64,000 nt of DNA from RPQJ01 sp046347155 (GCA_046347155.1 JAXMGT010000002.1:124001-188000), one strand, 5' to 3'. Positions 1 to 9,393 are shown, counted from the first letter of the stretch. Notes: generated by a model from the letters alone, not told the origin. A program made the numbers and translations.

Positions 1-2638
1 CCTCGAGCACCAGCTCGTCGTGCACCTGCATCACGAGCCGCGCGGTGGTGTCGCCCGCGAGCCAGCGGTGCACCTCGATCATCGCCCGCTTGATGATGTC
101 GGCCGCCGTGCCCTGCATCGGCGCATTGATCGCGCTGCGCTCCGCGTACTGCCGGAGCTGCTGGTTGCGCGCCCGGATGTCCGGCAGGTGCAGCCGCCGG
201 CCGAACACCGTCTCGACGTAGCCCTGCTCGCGCGCTGCCGCGCGGGTCTCGTCCATGTAGCGCTTCACGCCCGGGTAGCGCTGGAAGTAGAGGTCCACGT
301 ACTGCTGCGCCGCGCCGCGTTCGATGCCGAGCTGCCGCGCGAGCCCGAACGCCGACATCCCGTAGATCAGCCCGAAGTTGATCGCCTTCGCGGCGCGCCG
401 CTGGTCCGCGCCCACCTCGCCAGGTGCGACGCTGAACACCTCGGCGGCCGTCGCCTGGTGGATGTCGCGGTCCGCGGCGAACGCGGCGAGCAGGCCCTCG
501 TCGCCCGAGAGGTGGGCCATGATCCTGAGCTCGATCTGCGAGTAGTCGGCCGCGAGGATCACGTGGCCCGGCGGCGCGACGAACGCCTGGCGGATCCGCC
601 GGCCCTCGGGCGTGCGGATCGGGATGTTCTGCAGGTTCGGGTCGGTCGAGGACAGCCGCCCGGTCGCGGCGACGGCCTGGTGGTACGAGGTGTGCACGCG
701 ACCGGTGCGCGGGTTCACCTGCGCGGGCAGCTTGTCCGTGTACGTGGAGCGGAGCTTCGCCATCCCGCGGTACTCGAGCACGATGCGCGGCAGGTCGTAG
801 TCGCCGGCGAGTTCCTCGAGCACGTCCTCGGCGGTCGACGGCTGGCCGGTCGACGTGCGCCTCGTCACCGGCAGCCCGAGCTTGCCGAACAGGATCTCCT
901 GAAGCTGCTTCGGCGAATCGAGGTTGAACGGCCCGCCGGCTGCCGCGTGCGCCTCGGCCTGCAGTTCGAGCAGCCGCTTCGACAACTCGTGGCTCTGGCG
1001 CCGGAGCATCTCGGCGTCGATCAGCACGCCCGTGTGCTCCATGTCGAGCAGCACGCGCACCAGCGGCTGCTCGATCTCCTCGTAGAGCCGGCGCAACGCG
1101 GGCAGCGCCTCGATCCGCGGCCAGAGCGTGCGGTGCAGCTGCAGCGCGACGTCGGCGTCCTCGGCCGAATACTCGCCCGCCGTCTCGACGGGCACCTCGG
1201 CGAACGGCAGCTGCTTCGCGCCCTTGCCGGCCACGTCCTCGTAGTGGATCGTCTCGACGCCGAGGTAGTGGCGCGCGGTCGAGTCGAGGTCGTGCCGGGT
1301 CGCCGTGCTGTCGAGCACGTACGACTCGAGCATCGAGTCGTAGCGCATGCCCGCGAGCTCGATCCCGTGGTTCCGGAGCACGTGGGCGTCGTACTTCAGG
1401 TGGTGGCCGAGCTTCGCGCGCGCGGGGTCCTCGAGCAGCGGCTTCAGCCGGGCGAGCACCCGGTCGCGATCGAGCTGGTCCGGCGCGCCCGGGTAGCGGT
1501 GCGCGAGCGGCACGTAGGCGGCCCGGCCCGGTTCCACGCTGAACGAGACGCCGACGATCTCGGCCTGCATGTAGTCGAGCGACGTCGTCTCGGTGTCGAA
1601 CGACACGAGCTCCGCCGACTCGAGCCGCTGCATCCAGTGCTCGAAGGCCGGCTCGTCGAGCACGAGATCGTATTCACGCGGGACGGCCGGCACGGCGCGG
1701 GGCGCGACACCCACCGCGGCCGGGTCCGCGGCATCCGGCGGCGCCCCACTGCCGGGCGCGCCCGGCGGTTCCGGTGGCGGCGCGCCGCCCGGCAGCTGCT
1801 TCAGCATCGAGCGCAGCTCGAGGCGCGTGTAGAGCGCGCGCAGCCGCTCGACGTCCGGCGCCGCCGGCACGAGCGCCTCGGGCTCGACCGGCAGCGTCAC
1901 GTCGCAGTCGATCGTTGCGAGGCGTCGCGACAGCGCGAGCTCGGCGCCGTGCGCACGCAGGCTCTCGCCGACCTTGCCCTCGATCGCGTCCTGATGGGCG
2001 ACCAGGTTGTCGAGCGTGCGGTACTCGTTCAGCCATTTCGCGGCCGTCTTCGGCCCGACCTTCGGCACGCCCGGGATGTTGTCCGAGGCGTCGCCGACGA
2101 GCGCCAGGTAGTCGACGATCTGCTCGGGGTAGACGTCGAACTTCACCTTGACGCCTTCGCGGTCGAGCGAGCTGCCCGTCATCGTGTTCACGAGCGTGAT
2201 GCGCCCGTCGACGAGCTGCGCCATGTCCTTGTCGCCGGTCGAGATCACGACGCGTGATCCGGCGGCCGAGGCGCGCCGTGCGAGCGTGCCGATCACGTCG
2301 TCGGCCTCGACGCCCTCGAGTCGAAGCAACGGCAGGCCCTGCGCCTCGACGGCCTCGAGCAGCGGCGCGATCTGGGCGCGCAGCTCGTCCGGCATCGGAG
2401 GCCGGTGGGCCTTGTACTCGGCGTACAGGTCGTCGCGGAACGTGCGGCCCGGCGCGTCGAACACGATGGCCATCCGGGCGTGCGGGTACTCCTTCACGAG
2501 GCGGCCGAGCATGTTCAGCACGCCGAGCACGGCGCCGGTGGGCTCGCCCTTCGAGTTCGTGAGCGGCGGCAGCGCGTGGAAGGCCCGGTACAGGTACGAC
2601 GAGCCGTCCACCAGGACGAGCGTGGCGGACTCGCTCAC
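1..2638 (-). CDS. polA: DNA polymerase I (3' end lies outside the window)
   Basis: Fills Okazaki and repair gaps in the cytoplasm. The product opens with the 5'-3' exonuclease domain (start reads VSESATLVLVDGSSYLYRAF). About halfway along is an intact 3'-5' proofreading motif, FDTETTSLD (near base 1600). The polymerase motif C, VHDELV, lies at the left edge. About 879 codons are visible against roughly 900-930 for the family, so only the last few dozen residues are missing. The GTG start at 2638 overlaps the stop of the lipoprotein gene upstream (GTGA), so the two are probably translationally coupled. An insert rich in Ala, Pro and Gly (around bases 1680-1800) joins the 5' nuclease to the rest. 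Confidence 0.95.
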   Translation of the reverse strand, partial: MSESATLVLVDGSSYLYRAFHALPPLTNSKGEPTGAVLGVLNMLGRLVKEYPHARMAIVFDAPGRTFRDDLYAEYKAHRPPMPDELRAQIAPLLEAVEAQGLPLLRLEGVEADDVIGTLARRASAAGSRVVISTGDKDMAQLVDGRITLVNTMTGSSLDREGVKVKFDVYPEQIVDYLALVGDASDNIPGVPKVGPKTAAKWLNEYRTLDNLVAHQDAIEGKVGESLRAHGAELALSRRLATIDCDVTLPVEPEALVPAAPDVERLRALYTRLELRSMLKQLPGGAPPPEPPGAPGSGAPPDAADPAAVGVAPRAVPAVPREYDLVLDEPAFEHWMQRLESAELVSFDTETTSLDYMQAEIVGVSFSVEPGRAAYVPLAHRYPGAPDQLDRDRVLARLKPLLEDPARAKLGHHLKYDAHVLRNHGIELAGMRYDSMLESYVLDSTATRHDLDSTARHYLGVETIHYEDVAGKGAKQLPFAEVPVETAGEYSAEDADVALQLHRTLWPRIEALPALRRLYEEIEQPLVRVLLDMEHTGVLIDAEMLRRQSHELSKRLLELQAEAHAAAGGPFNLDSPKQLQEILFGKLGLPVTRRTSTGQPSTAEDVLEELAGDYDLPRIVLEYRGMAKLRSTYTDKLPAQVNPRTGRVHTSYHQAVAATGRLSSTDPNLQNIPIRTPEGRRIRQAFVAPPGHVILAADYSQIELRIMAHLSGDEGLLAAFAADRDIHQATAAEVFSVAPGEVGADQRRAAKAINFGLIYGMSAFGLARQLGIERGAAQQYVDLYFQRYPGVKRYMDETRAAAREQGYVETVFGRRLHLPDIRARNQQLRQYAERSAINAPMQGTAADIIKRAMIEVHRWLAGDTTARLVMQVHDELVLE

Positions 2639-2877
2639 GCCCCGCCGCCCGCCGGTGGTGTGGTCGTGCCGGACGACGGCGGAACCGCGTCGCCGGTGCC
2701 GCCGGCAGGCGCGGGATCGCCGGTCGCCGGTGCCGTCGCGGGCGCCGGTGCCGGCGTCGTGGCCGGGCGGGTCACCACCGGGCCGCTCTTTGGCGGCAGC
2801 GTGAGCGGGCCCTTGTAGCCGCAACCCGCGGCCAGGACCGCCAGCGTTGCGACCGCCACCGGCCGGAGGCCGCTCAT
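2635..2877 (-). CDS. lptM: Small LptM (YifL)-type lipoprotein
   Basis: An 80-residue lipoprotein. A short hydrophobic signal ends in a lipobox AAGC, and the mature protein begins CGYKGPLTLPP, which matches the conserved CGxKGPLxLP head of LptM/YifL. In E. coli LptM assists maturation of the LptD LPS translocon in the outer membrane; that role is from family knowledge. The rest is a low-complexity Pro/Thr/Ala/Gly tail, longer than in E. coli. Its ATG overlaps the stop of the thioesterase gene upstream (ATGA) and its stop overlaps the polA start, so the three form one tight operon. Confidence 0.85.
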   Translation of the reverse strand: MSGLRPVAVATLAVLAAGCGYKGPLTLPPKSGPVVTRPATTPAPAPATAPATGDPAPAGGTGDAVPPSSGTTTPPAGGGA

Positions 2878-3329
2878 GCGCCGGCTCCGCGGGCGAGCGC
2901 GAGCGCCGCGCCGTCGAGCACGGACACGGTCAGGCGTGACACGCAGGTCAGCTTCCCGGCTTCGTCCTCGATCCGGATGTCCCAGACCTGCGAACGGCGC
3001 CCGAGGTGCACCGGGCGCGCGGTGCCGGTCACGCGGCCGCTGCGCGCCGGGCGGAGGTGGTTCGCGTTCAGTTCGAGGCCGACGCAGTGGTAGCGCTCGA
3101 GATCCACGCAATGGCTCGCCGCGACGCTGCCGAGCGTTTCGGCCAGCACCGCCGAGGCGCCGCCGTGCAGCAGTCCGAACGGCTGGGTCGTGCGACCGTC
3201 CACCGGCAGCGTGCCCCGGAGGTAGTCCTCGCCGATCTCGGTGAAGAGCAGGTCGAGGTGCTCGACCATCGAGCCGCGCGAATAGGACTGGATCTCGTCC
3301 AGCGTGAAGGGTCGATGCCAGATGCTCAT
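2874..3329 (-). CDS. Hotdog-fold acyl-CoA thioesterase (MenI/YdiI-like)
   Basis: About 151 residues, a single hotdog domain hydrolysing an acyl- or aroyl-CoA thioester. It follows E. coli YdiI (MenI) closely along its length: MSIWHRPFTL at the start, PVDGRTTQPFGLLHGGAS in the middle with the family's catalytic Gln/His/Gly-Gly region, and the Glu of VLAETLGS. The exact substrate is not readable from sequence; no menaquinone gene is nearby, so a general clearing role is as likely as 1,4-dihydroxy-2-naphthoyl-CoA hydrolysis. I chose the second ATG, which gives the family-like N-terminus; an in-frame ATG at 3356 would add nine residues. Confidence 0.8.
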   Translation of the reverse strand: MSIWHRPFTLDEIQSYSRGSMVEHLDLLFTEIGEDYLRGTLPVDGRTTQPFGLLHGGASAVLAETLGSVAASHCVDLERYHCVGLELNANHLRPARSGRVTGTARPVHLGRRSQVWDIRIEDEAGKLTCVSRLTVSVLDGAALALARGAGA

Positions 3330-3483
3330 GGGGTCCCCGGGTGCGTCGGCGGCCATTGTACCGCCCGCCCGACGGACGGCCCGGCCGCCCGGCCAGCGGG
3401 GTGGCCCCCCGGATCGGCGATGGCGCCACCGGGTCGGGCAGGGCAGAATTGTTGCACAGCAAAAACCGTTGCGGAGCGCGCCG

Positions 3484-5265
3484 ATGACCGACTACCAGGC
3501 CCCCCTGAAGCAGATGAAGTTCACGCTCGAGCACCTTGCCGAGTTCGACGCGGTCCGTGCGCTGCCCGACTTCGCGTCCGTCGACGCCGACACGGTCGAG
3601 GCGGTGCTCGAGGAGGCCGCGCGGTTCGCGGGCCAGGTGCTCGCGCAGACGAACGTGATCGGCGACCGCAAGGGCGTGCGGGTGGTCGGCGACGACGTCG
3701 AGGTGCCCGAGGAGTTCACGTCCGCCTACGCGCAGTTCTGCGAGGGCGGCTGGCCCGGCATCGCGAGCAACCCGGAGTTCGGCGGGCAGGGCCTGCCGAA
3801 GGCGCTCGCCGTCGCCTGCGACGAGATGTGGGCCGCGGCGAACGTCGCGTTCGCGCTCTGCCCGGAGCTCTCGCAGGGCGCGATCCTGGCGCTCGACCGC
3901 CACGGCACCGACGAACTGAAGCGCACCTACCTCGAGAAGCTGATCACGGGCCAGTGGGCCGGCACGATGTGCCTCACGGAGCCCCAGGCCGGCTCCGACC
4001 TCTCCAGCCTGACGACCCGCGCGGAGCCGCGCGGCGACCACTACCTGATCTCGGGCCAGAAGATCTACATCACCTGGGGCGACCACCCGATGTCCGAGAA
4101 CATCGTGCACCTGGTGCTCGCGCGGCTGCCCGACGCCCCGCCGGGCACGAAGGGGATCTCGCTGTTCGTCGTGCCGAAGTACAAGGTGAAGGCGGACGGC
4201 ACGCCGGGCGAGCGCAACGACAACCGGCCCGTGTCGGTCGAGCACAAGATGGGCATCCACGCGAGCCCGACCTGCGTCCTGTCGTTCGGGGACGGCGGCG
4301 GTGCCGAGGGCTACCTGGTCGGGCAGCCGAACGAAGGGCTCGCCGCGATGTTCGTCATGATGAACTACATGCGCCTCGGCGTCGGGCTGCAGGGCGTTGG
4401 ACTCGCCGATCGCGCCTACCAGCTCGCGGTGAAGTACGCGCGCGAGCGCGTGCAGGGCCGCGCGCCGGGCGAGAAGGGGCGGGTCGCGATCATCCGCCAC
4501 CCGGACGTGCGCCGGATGCTGCTCGCGATGCGCTCGCTCACGCAGGCGAGCCGGGCGATCTGCTACTACACGGCCTCGTGCCTGGACCGCGCCGCGCACG
4601 CGGCCGACGCGGAATCGGCCGCGCAATGGCAGGTGCGTGCCGACCTGCTCAACCCGATCGCGAAGGCCTGGGCGACCGAGGCCGCGCTCGAGGTGACCTC
4701 GCACGGGATCCAGGTGCACGGCGGCATGGGCTACGTCGAGGAGACGGGCGCCGCGCAGTATTACCGTGACGCGCGGATCGCGCCGATCTACGAGGGCACG
4801 AACGCGATCCAGGCCATCGACCTCGTCGGTCGCAAGCTGGTGCGGGACGGCGGCGCCGGCGTGTCGGCATTCGTGTCGGAGATGCGCGCGGTGGACGCAC
4901 CGCTCGCGAACGCGGGCGACGACCTCGGGGTCGTGCGCAGCGCGCTCGGGCGCGCACTCGACGAGCTCGTGCAGTGTTCGACCCACATCCTGACCGCCGA
5001 CCGCAAGGATCCGGAGCTCACCGGGGCCGTGGCGTTCAACTACATGATGCTGCTCGGCACCGTCGTCGGCGGCTGGCAGCTCGCGCGCGGCGCGCTCAAG
5101 GCGATCGACGCGCTCGCGACGGGCGGCGATCGCGCGTTCAACGACGCTCAGGTCGTGATGGCGTGCTTCTACGCGGAGCAGTTCCTGCCGCGCTGCACGG
5201 CGTACGCCGCCGCGATCCGCGCGGGCAGCCGTACCGTCATGGCATTGCCGGCCGACGCGTTCTGA
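3484..5265 (+). CDS. Acyl-CoA dehydrogenase of the long, DmdC-like class
   Basis: 593 residues, the length of the FadE/DmdC-like flavoprotein subgroup, which has an extra C-terminal domain beyond the 380-400-residue core. It oxidises an acyl-CoA to the enoyl-CoA with FAD. Visible landmarks are the flavin/substrate stretch MCLTEPQAGSDLSSL, the HGGMGYVEE motif and the IYEGTNAIQ motif near the end of the core. The substrate (fatty acyl-CoA or 3-methylmercaptopropionyl-CoA) cannot be told apart here. It is divergent from the thioesterase operon. The intergenic gap has an A+T-rich patch with the small palindrome TTGCACAGCAA (3452-3462), a possible regulator site. ubiC starts seven bases after its stop. 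Confidence 0.85.
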   Translation: MTDYQAPLKQMKFTLEHLAEFDAVRALPDFASVDADTVEAVLEEAARFAGQVLAQTNVIGDRKGVRVVGDDVEVPEEFTSAYAQFCEGGWPGIASNPEFGGQGLPKALAVACDEMWAAANVAFALCPELSQGAILALDRHGTDELKRTYLEKLITGQWAGTMCLTEPQAGSDLSSLTTRAEPRGDHYLISGQKIYITWGDHPMSENIVHLVLARLPDAPPGTKGISLFVVPKYKVKADGTPGERNDNRPVSVEHKMGIHASPTCVLSFGDGGGAEGYLVGQPNEGLAAMFVMMNYMRLGVGLQGVGLADRAYQLAVKYARERVQGRAPGEKGRVAIIRHPDVRRMLLAMRSLTQASRAICYYTASCLDRAAHAADAESAAQWQVRADLLNPIAKAWATEAALEVTSHGIQVHGGMGYVEETGAAQYYRDARIAPIYEGTNAIQAIDLVGRKLVRDGGAGVSAFVSEMRAVDAPLANAGDDLGVVRSALGRALDELVQCSTHILTADRKDPELTGAVAFNYMMLLGTVVGGWQLARGALKAIDALATGGDRAFNDAQVVMACFYAEQFLPRCTAYAAAIRAGSRTVMALPADAF

Positions 5266-5272
5266 GCGGTCC

Positions 5273-5845
5273 GTGCACGCGCAGGCCCCCGGGTCCGCGG
5301 ACGACGGTCGTGCCGGCCCGGCCACCGGTTGGCTGACGCTCGACGAGTGCCTGGCCGCCGCGCCCGTGTCGCTGCACGGCTGGCTCGCCGAACCCGGCCT
5401 GCTCACGACGCGGGTGCAGCGCGCGGGCGGTGACCGCGTGCGCTTCACGCTGCTCCGCCTCGCGCCGGCGCCGCTCGATCGCGGGCTCGCCGGCCGGATG
5501 GCCGTCGCGGACACCGGCGCGCTCGTGCGCGAGATCGAGTTCGCCTGCGGCGACGAGCGCTGGATCTTCGCGCAATCGGTGTTCCCGGACTCGACGTTGC
5601 GCGAGCACCCGTGGCTCGGCGAACTCGGCGGCGTCGCGCTCGGCGTCTCGCTGCTCGGGCGCCACGACGTCAGTCGCGAGCCGCTCGAGTATCGGCGGAT
5701 CGAGCCCGGTGACCCGCTCGGGGTCGCGGCCGGCGGACTCGACGGGCCCGCATGGGCCCGCCGCGCCGTCTACCACCTTTCCGGGGCGCCGATCATCGTG
5801 CAGGAGCTGTTCCTGCCGGCGCTCGCAGCACTGGACCGGCCCTGA
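5273..5845 (+). CDS. ubiC: Chorismate lyase
   Basis: 190 residues. Converts chorismate to 4-hydroxybenzoate and pyruvate, the first committed step of ubiquinone synthesis. The C-terminal signature WARRAVYHLSGAPIIVQE followed by LFLPAL matches UbiC (WxRRSxxxLxGxPLLVxExFLP), including the active-site Arg and the late Glu. The N-terminal WLTLDECL and the central PLDRGLAGRM fit the same fold. It starts with GTG; other starts are possible because the first 18 residues are not conserved. It lies between an acyl-CoA dehydrogenase and FAA hydrolase rather than beside ubiA. Confidence 0.8.
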   Translation: MHAQAPGSADDGRAGPATGWLTLDECLAAAPVSLHGWLAEPGLLTTRVQRAGGDRVRFTLLRLAPAPLDRGLAGRMAVADTGALVREIEFACGDERWIFAQSVFPDSTLREHPWLGELGGVALGVSLLGRHDVSREPLEYRRIEPGDPLGVAAGGLDGPAWARRAVYHLSGAPIIVQELFLPALAALDRP

Positions 5846-5863
5846 GCCGGCCGGGAGGCGACG

Positions 5864-6550
5864 ATGAGCTACGAATTCGCCCCGCCGATGGCCCCGAGTG
5901 TCGAGATCGCGGGTGCGAGCACCCGATTCCCGGTGCACAGGATCTACTGTGTCGGCCGCAACTACGCCGCCCACGCCCGCGAGATGGGCGCCGACCCGGA
6001 GCGCGAGCCGCCGTTCTTCTTCTCGAAGCCGGCCGATGCCGTCGTGCCGAACGGCGCCCCGGTTCCGTATCCGTCGCGCACCGCGAACCTCCACCACGAG
6101 ATCGAGCTCGTCGTCGCGATTGGCGAGGGCGGACGGAACATCCCGGTCGCGAACGCGCTCGCGCACGTGTTCGGCTACGCGGTGGGCAACGACCTGACGC
6201 GGCGCGACCTGCAGTCGGCAGCCAAGGACAAGGGCCAGCCCTGGGACACGGCCAAGGGATTCGACCACTCGGCCCCGATCACGGCGATCCGGCGGGTGTC
6301 CGAGCTCGGGCACCTCTCCAGGGGCGCGATCTGGCTCGAGGTGAACGGCCGGCCGAGACAGCGGGCCGACCTGTGCGAGATGATCTGGTCGGTGCCCGAA
6401 ATCGTCGCCGAGCTCTCGACGCTCTACGAACTGAAGCCGGGCGACCTGGTCTTCACGGGGACCCCCGCCGGCGTCGGGCCGCTGGCCCGGGGCGACAGCG
6501 TCGTTGGCGGCGTCGAGGGACTCGACACGCTGCGCACGACGATCGCCTGA
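5864..6550 (+). CDS. Fumarylacetoacetate hydrolase family protein (fumarylpyruvate hydrolase-like)
   Basis: 228 residues, the short form of the FAH family, hydrolysing a C-C bond in a 2,4-dioxo acid. Metal-binding carboxylates are visible in HHEIELVVAIG (HxExE) and the later NDLTRRDLQ Asp. IYCVGRNYAAHAREMG at the start and GDLVFTGTPAGVGPL near the end are family hallmarks. Pairing with the glutathione-dependent isomerase immediately downstream suggests the last steps of a gentisate or homogentisate route (maleylpyruvate/maleylacetoacetate to fumarate). No ring-cleaving dioxygenase is present in the window. A purine-rich GGGAGGCGACG lies just before the ATG. Confidence 0.85.
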   Translation: MSYEFAPPMAPSVEIAGASTRFPVHRIYCVGRNYAAHAREMGADPEREPPFFFSKPADAVVPNGAPVPYPSRTANLHHEIELVVAIGEGGRNIPVANALAHVFGYAVGNDLTRRDLQSAAKDKGQPWDTAKGFDHSAPITAIRRVSELGHLSRGAIWLEVNGRPRQRADLCEMIWSVPEIVAELSTLYELKPGDLVFTGTPAGVGPLARGDSVVGGVEGLDTLRTTIA

Positions 6551-6582
6551 GGTGACGTCGTCGATCGGGCGGGGAGGTTCGC

Positions 6583-7233
6583 ATGGGTTACAGGCTCTAC
6601 ACGTACTGGCGCAGTTCCGCGGCGTTCCGCGCGCGCATCGCGCTCGCGCTGAAGGGGCTCGACTACGAGTCGGTCCCGAAGCACCTGCTCCGCGACGGGG
6701 GCGAGCAGCGCAAGGACGACTACCTATCGCTGAATCCACAGGGGCTCGTGCCGGCACTCGAGCACGACGGCTCGCTCATCGTGCAGTCGCTCGCGATCTG
6801 CGAGTACCTCGAGGAGGTGTGCCCGCGGCCGCCGCTGCTGCCCCGCGGCGCGGTCGAGCGCGCGCAGGTCCGCGCGATGGCGCTCGCGGTCGCCTGCGAC
6901 ATCCACCCGCTCAACAACCTGCGCGTGCTCGTGCACCTGCGGCGCGAGTTCGCGCAGGACGACGAGGGCGTGAACCGCTGGGCACGCCACTGGATCGCGT
7001 CCGGGTTCGACGCGGTCGAGCAGTGGATCGCGCGGTATTCGACGACCGGCCGGCACGCCTGGGGCGACGCGCCGACGCTCGCCGACGTCTTCCTGCTGCC
7101 GCAGGTCGTGAATGCGCGGCGCGTCTCGCTCGACCTCGCGCCGTGGCCGCGGATCGCCGCGGTCGCCGCGCACCTCGAGACGCTGCCGGCTTTTGTCGCG
7201 GCGCGGCCGGACCAGCAGCCCGACGCGGAGTGA
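6583..7233 (+). CDS. maiA: Maleylacetoacetate/maleylpyruvate isomerase (zeta-class GST)
   Basis: 216 residues with an N-terminal thioredoxin-like domain and an all-helical C-terminal domain. The glutathione-binding start YTYWRSSAAFRARIALA corresponds to the SSCSxRVRIAL motif of zeta GSTs; the second Ser and the Arg are present, while the catalytic Cys of many members is replaced by Ala, as in some bacterial relatives. NPQGLVPALEHDG and QSLAICEYLEE form the rest of the G-site. The product isomerises a cis to a trans double bond and would feed the FAA hydrolase encoded 32 bases upstream. Confidence 0.83.
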   Translation: MGYRLYTYWRSSAAFRARIALALKGLDYESVPKHLLRDGGEQRKDDYLSLNPQGLVPALEHDGSLIVQSLAICEYLEEVCPRPPLLPRGAVERAQVRAMALAVACDIHPLNNLRVLVHLRREFAQDDEGVNRWARHWIASGFDAVEQWIARYSTTGRHAWGDAPTLADVFLLPQVVNARRVSLDLAPWPRIAAVAAHLETLPAFVAARPDQQPDAE

Positions 7234-7239
7234 GCCGCG

Positions 7240-8430
7240 TCAGCCGCCGCGCCGATACCTGTCGGCGATGCGGCGGTAGGCCTCCCGGAACGGGATCCCC
7301 TGTTCGACCACGAGCGCATTCGCCTCGGCCGCGCCGTGGATGTCCGCGTCCATCCGGATCCGGTCGGGCCGGAAGCGCAGCGCCGGGATCGCCGCCGCCA
7401 TGATGGCGAGCGACTCCCCGCACAGGTCCACCGACCGGAACAATGGCGCCTTGATGAGCTGCAGGTCGCGCTGGTAGCCGGACGGCAGCTTCGCGGTGAT
7501 CCCCATCACTTCGGCGAGGCAGGCCTGCGCGGTCGCCGTGCGCCCGCGCACCAGCTCGAACACGTCCGGGTTGCGCTTCTGCGGCATGATCGACGAGCCG
7601 GTCGTGAAGGCCTCGGGCAGGTCCACGAAGCCGAACTCGCGCGTGTAGAAGAGCAGCAGGTCGGCCGCGAGCCGGCCGAGGTCCTGCATCAGCAGCGCGA
7701 CCTGGAACAGCAGCTCGGCCTCGGCCTTGCCGCGCGACAGCTGCACGGCCGTCACCGGCGCGTGGGTCACCGGGAAGCCGAGCCGGCGCGTCGTCGCCTC
7801 GCGGTCGATGGGCAGGTTCGGCGTGCCGTAGCCCGCGGCCGAGCCGAGCGGGTTCTTCTGGATCCGGCGGTGCGCGTGGCGGAGCGCGTCCGCGTCGTCG
7901 CGGATCTCGGCCGCGTAGCCGCCGGCCCACAGGCCCACCGAACTCGGCATCGCCTGCTGCATGTGCGTGTAGCCGGGCAGCTCGATCGCGCCCTGCGACG
8001 CGGCCAGCGCGTCGAGCGCGTCGGCGACCTCGCGCGCGCCGGCCGACAGCGACTCGACCGCGTCGCGGAGATACAGCCTGAGCGCCGCGAGCACCTGGTC
8101 GTTGCGCGAGCGCCCGGCGTGCAGCCGCAGCCCGGCCTCGCCGATCCGCTGCACGAGCAGCGTCTCGAGCGCCGTCTGTCCATCCTCGAGTTCGAGCGTC
8201 ACGCGCCACTCGCCGCGCGCGTGGGCGGCGCCGATCGCGGCGAGGCCGTCGCGGATCGCGGCCAGCGCGGCCGCATCGAGCAGGCCGCACTCGGCGAGCG
8301 CCTCGGCGTGCGCGATCGAGGCCTGCACGTCGTAGGCGACCAGACGGTCGTCGAGCGCGTGGTCCTCGCCGGCCGTGTAGTTGAGCACCCGCGCATCGAG
8401 CGGGGTGCCCTTGTCCCAGAGTCGGCTCAC
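7240..8430 (-). CDS. argH: Argininosuccinate lyase
   Basis: 396 residues, last gene of the arginine operon. Splits argininosuccinate into arginine and fumarate. The signature GSSIMPQKRNPD with the catalytic Ser is intact, as are HAGRSRNDQV and the PGYTHMQQAMPSS loop. It is shorter than the 455-470 residues of E. coli-type ArgH and ends at YRRIADRYRRGG. It starts with GTG, 36 bases after argB. The 3' end lies only six bases from maiA on the opposite strand, so the two converge. Confidence 0.93.
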   Translation of the reverse strand: MSRLWDKGTPLDARVLNYTAGEDHALDDRLVAYDVQASIAHAEALAECGLLDAAALAAIRDGLAAIGAAHARGEWRVTLELEDGQTALETLLVQRIGEAGLRLHAGRSRNDQVLAALRLYLRDAVESLSAGAREVADALDALAASQGAIELPGYTHMQQAMPSSVGLWAGGYAAEIRDDADALRHAHRRIQKNPLGSAAGYGTPNLPIDREATTRRLGFPVTHAPVTAVQLSRGKAEAELLFQVALLMQDLGRLAADLLLFYTREFGFVDLPEAFTTGSSIMPQKRNPDVFELVRGRTATAQACLAEVMGITAKLPSGYQRDLQLIKAPLFRSVDLCGESLAIMAAAIPALRFRPDRIRMDADIHGAAEANALVVEQGIPFREAYRRIADRYRRGG

Positions 8431-8466
8431 GTTCCGTGCTCCCGTGTCGGTCTCATCGGGTCGGGG

Positions 8467-9393
8467 TCACTTGCCCTGCTCGGCCGCCGAGAGCGCCTTC
8501 GTGTCGGCGACCACGAGCGTGCCGGTGCCCTCGTTCGTGAAGATCTCGGCGAGCAGCGCGTCGGGCGACCCGTACGAGATCACGTGCACGCGCCGCACGC
8601 CGCCGCGGATCGCGGCCTCGATCGCGCTCGACTTCGGCAGCATCCCGTCGGAGATCGCGCCTTCCTCGCGCAGCCGCCGCAATCCCGCGACGTCCGTGTA
8701 GGAAATCAGCGACTGGGGGTCGTCGAGCCGCTCGAGGATCCCGGGCGCGCCGGTGCAGAGGATCAGCTTCTCGGCGTCGATCGCCGCACCGATCGCCGCG
8801 GCGACCGTGTCGGCGTTGATGTTGAGCAGCTGCCCCGACGCGTCCGTGGACAGCGGGCTCACGACCGGCAGGAAGCCGGCGTCGAGCAGGCGCGTGATCA
8901 CCGACGCGTCGATCCCGTCCACGTCGCCGACCATCCCGTAGTCGACCACCTCGCCATTCGCGAGCGTGACGGGCGGCCGCCGGTGCGCACGCACGAGTCC
9001 ACCGTCCACGCCGCTCACGCCGATCGCCGGGATGCCGAAGCCGTGGCACAGTGCGAGCAGGCGCGTGTTGATGAGCCCGTTCAGCACCATGCTGGTCGCG
9101 TCGATCGCCGATGCGTCGGTGACGCGGCGACCCTGGACCATCCGGGTCTCGACGCCGAGCTTCGCGGTCACCTCGTCGAGCTGCGGGCCGCCGCCGTGCA
9201 CGAGCACGACGCGGATGCCGAGGTGGTGCAGGATCGAGACCTGCTCGACGAACGCGCGCATCGTCGCCGGGTCGCGGAACGCGCCGCCGCCGGTCTTGAT
9301 CACGAAGACCTTGCCCTTGTACATGTGCATGTACGGCGCCGCGCCCCTGAGCGCCCGCACCGTGACCGCCTGCTCGCCCTTGTGTCCGATCAT
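8467..9393 (-). CDS. argB: N-acylglutamate kinase (acetylglutamate kinase family)
   Basis: 308 residues, an amino-acid kinase fold that phosphorylates the gamma carboxylate of an N-acylated glutamate. Seen: VFVIKTGGGAF (phosphate-binding Lys and Gly loop), VLVHGGGPQLD, LNINADTVAAA, and the ADP-binding SDGMLPKS. It has no GNAT synthase domain, unlike the bifunctional ArgB of Xanthomonas, so it cannot itself make the N-acylglutamate. Its ATG shares one base with the argF' stop (TGATG). Whether the acyl group is acetyl or succinyl is open; the carbamoyltransferase next door suggests succinyl. Confidence 0.88.
   Translation of the reverse strand: MIGHKGEQAVTVRALRGAAPYMHMYKGKVFVIKTGGGAFRDPATMRAFVEQVSILHHLGIRVVLVHGGGPQLDEVTAKLGVETRMVQGRRVTDASAIDATSMVLNGLINTRLLALCHGFGIPAIGVSGVDGGLVRAHRRPPVTLANGEVVDYGMVGDVDGIDASVITRLLDAGFLPVVSPLSTDASGQLLNINADTVAAAIGAAIDAEKLILCTGAPGILERLDDPQSLISYTDVAGLRRLREEGAISDGMLPKSSAIEAAIRGGVRRVHVISYGSPDALLAEIFTNEGTGTLVVADTKALSAAEQGK

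Noticed and set aside
20..2257. Very long open frame on the plus strand opposite polA
   Set aside because: High G+C content leaves long stop-free antisense frames. The translation is Arg/His/Val-rich without any domain, while polA on the other strand is unmistakable.
2635..5514. Long minus-strand open frame running through the acyl-CoA dehydrogenase region
   Set aside because: Only its last 80 residues, the LptM lipoprotein, are real; the rest is the shadow of plus-strand genes.
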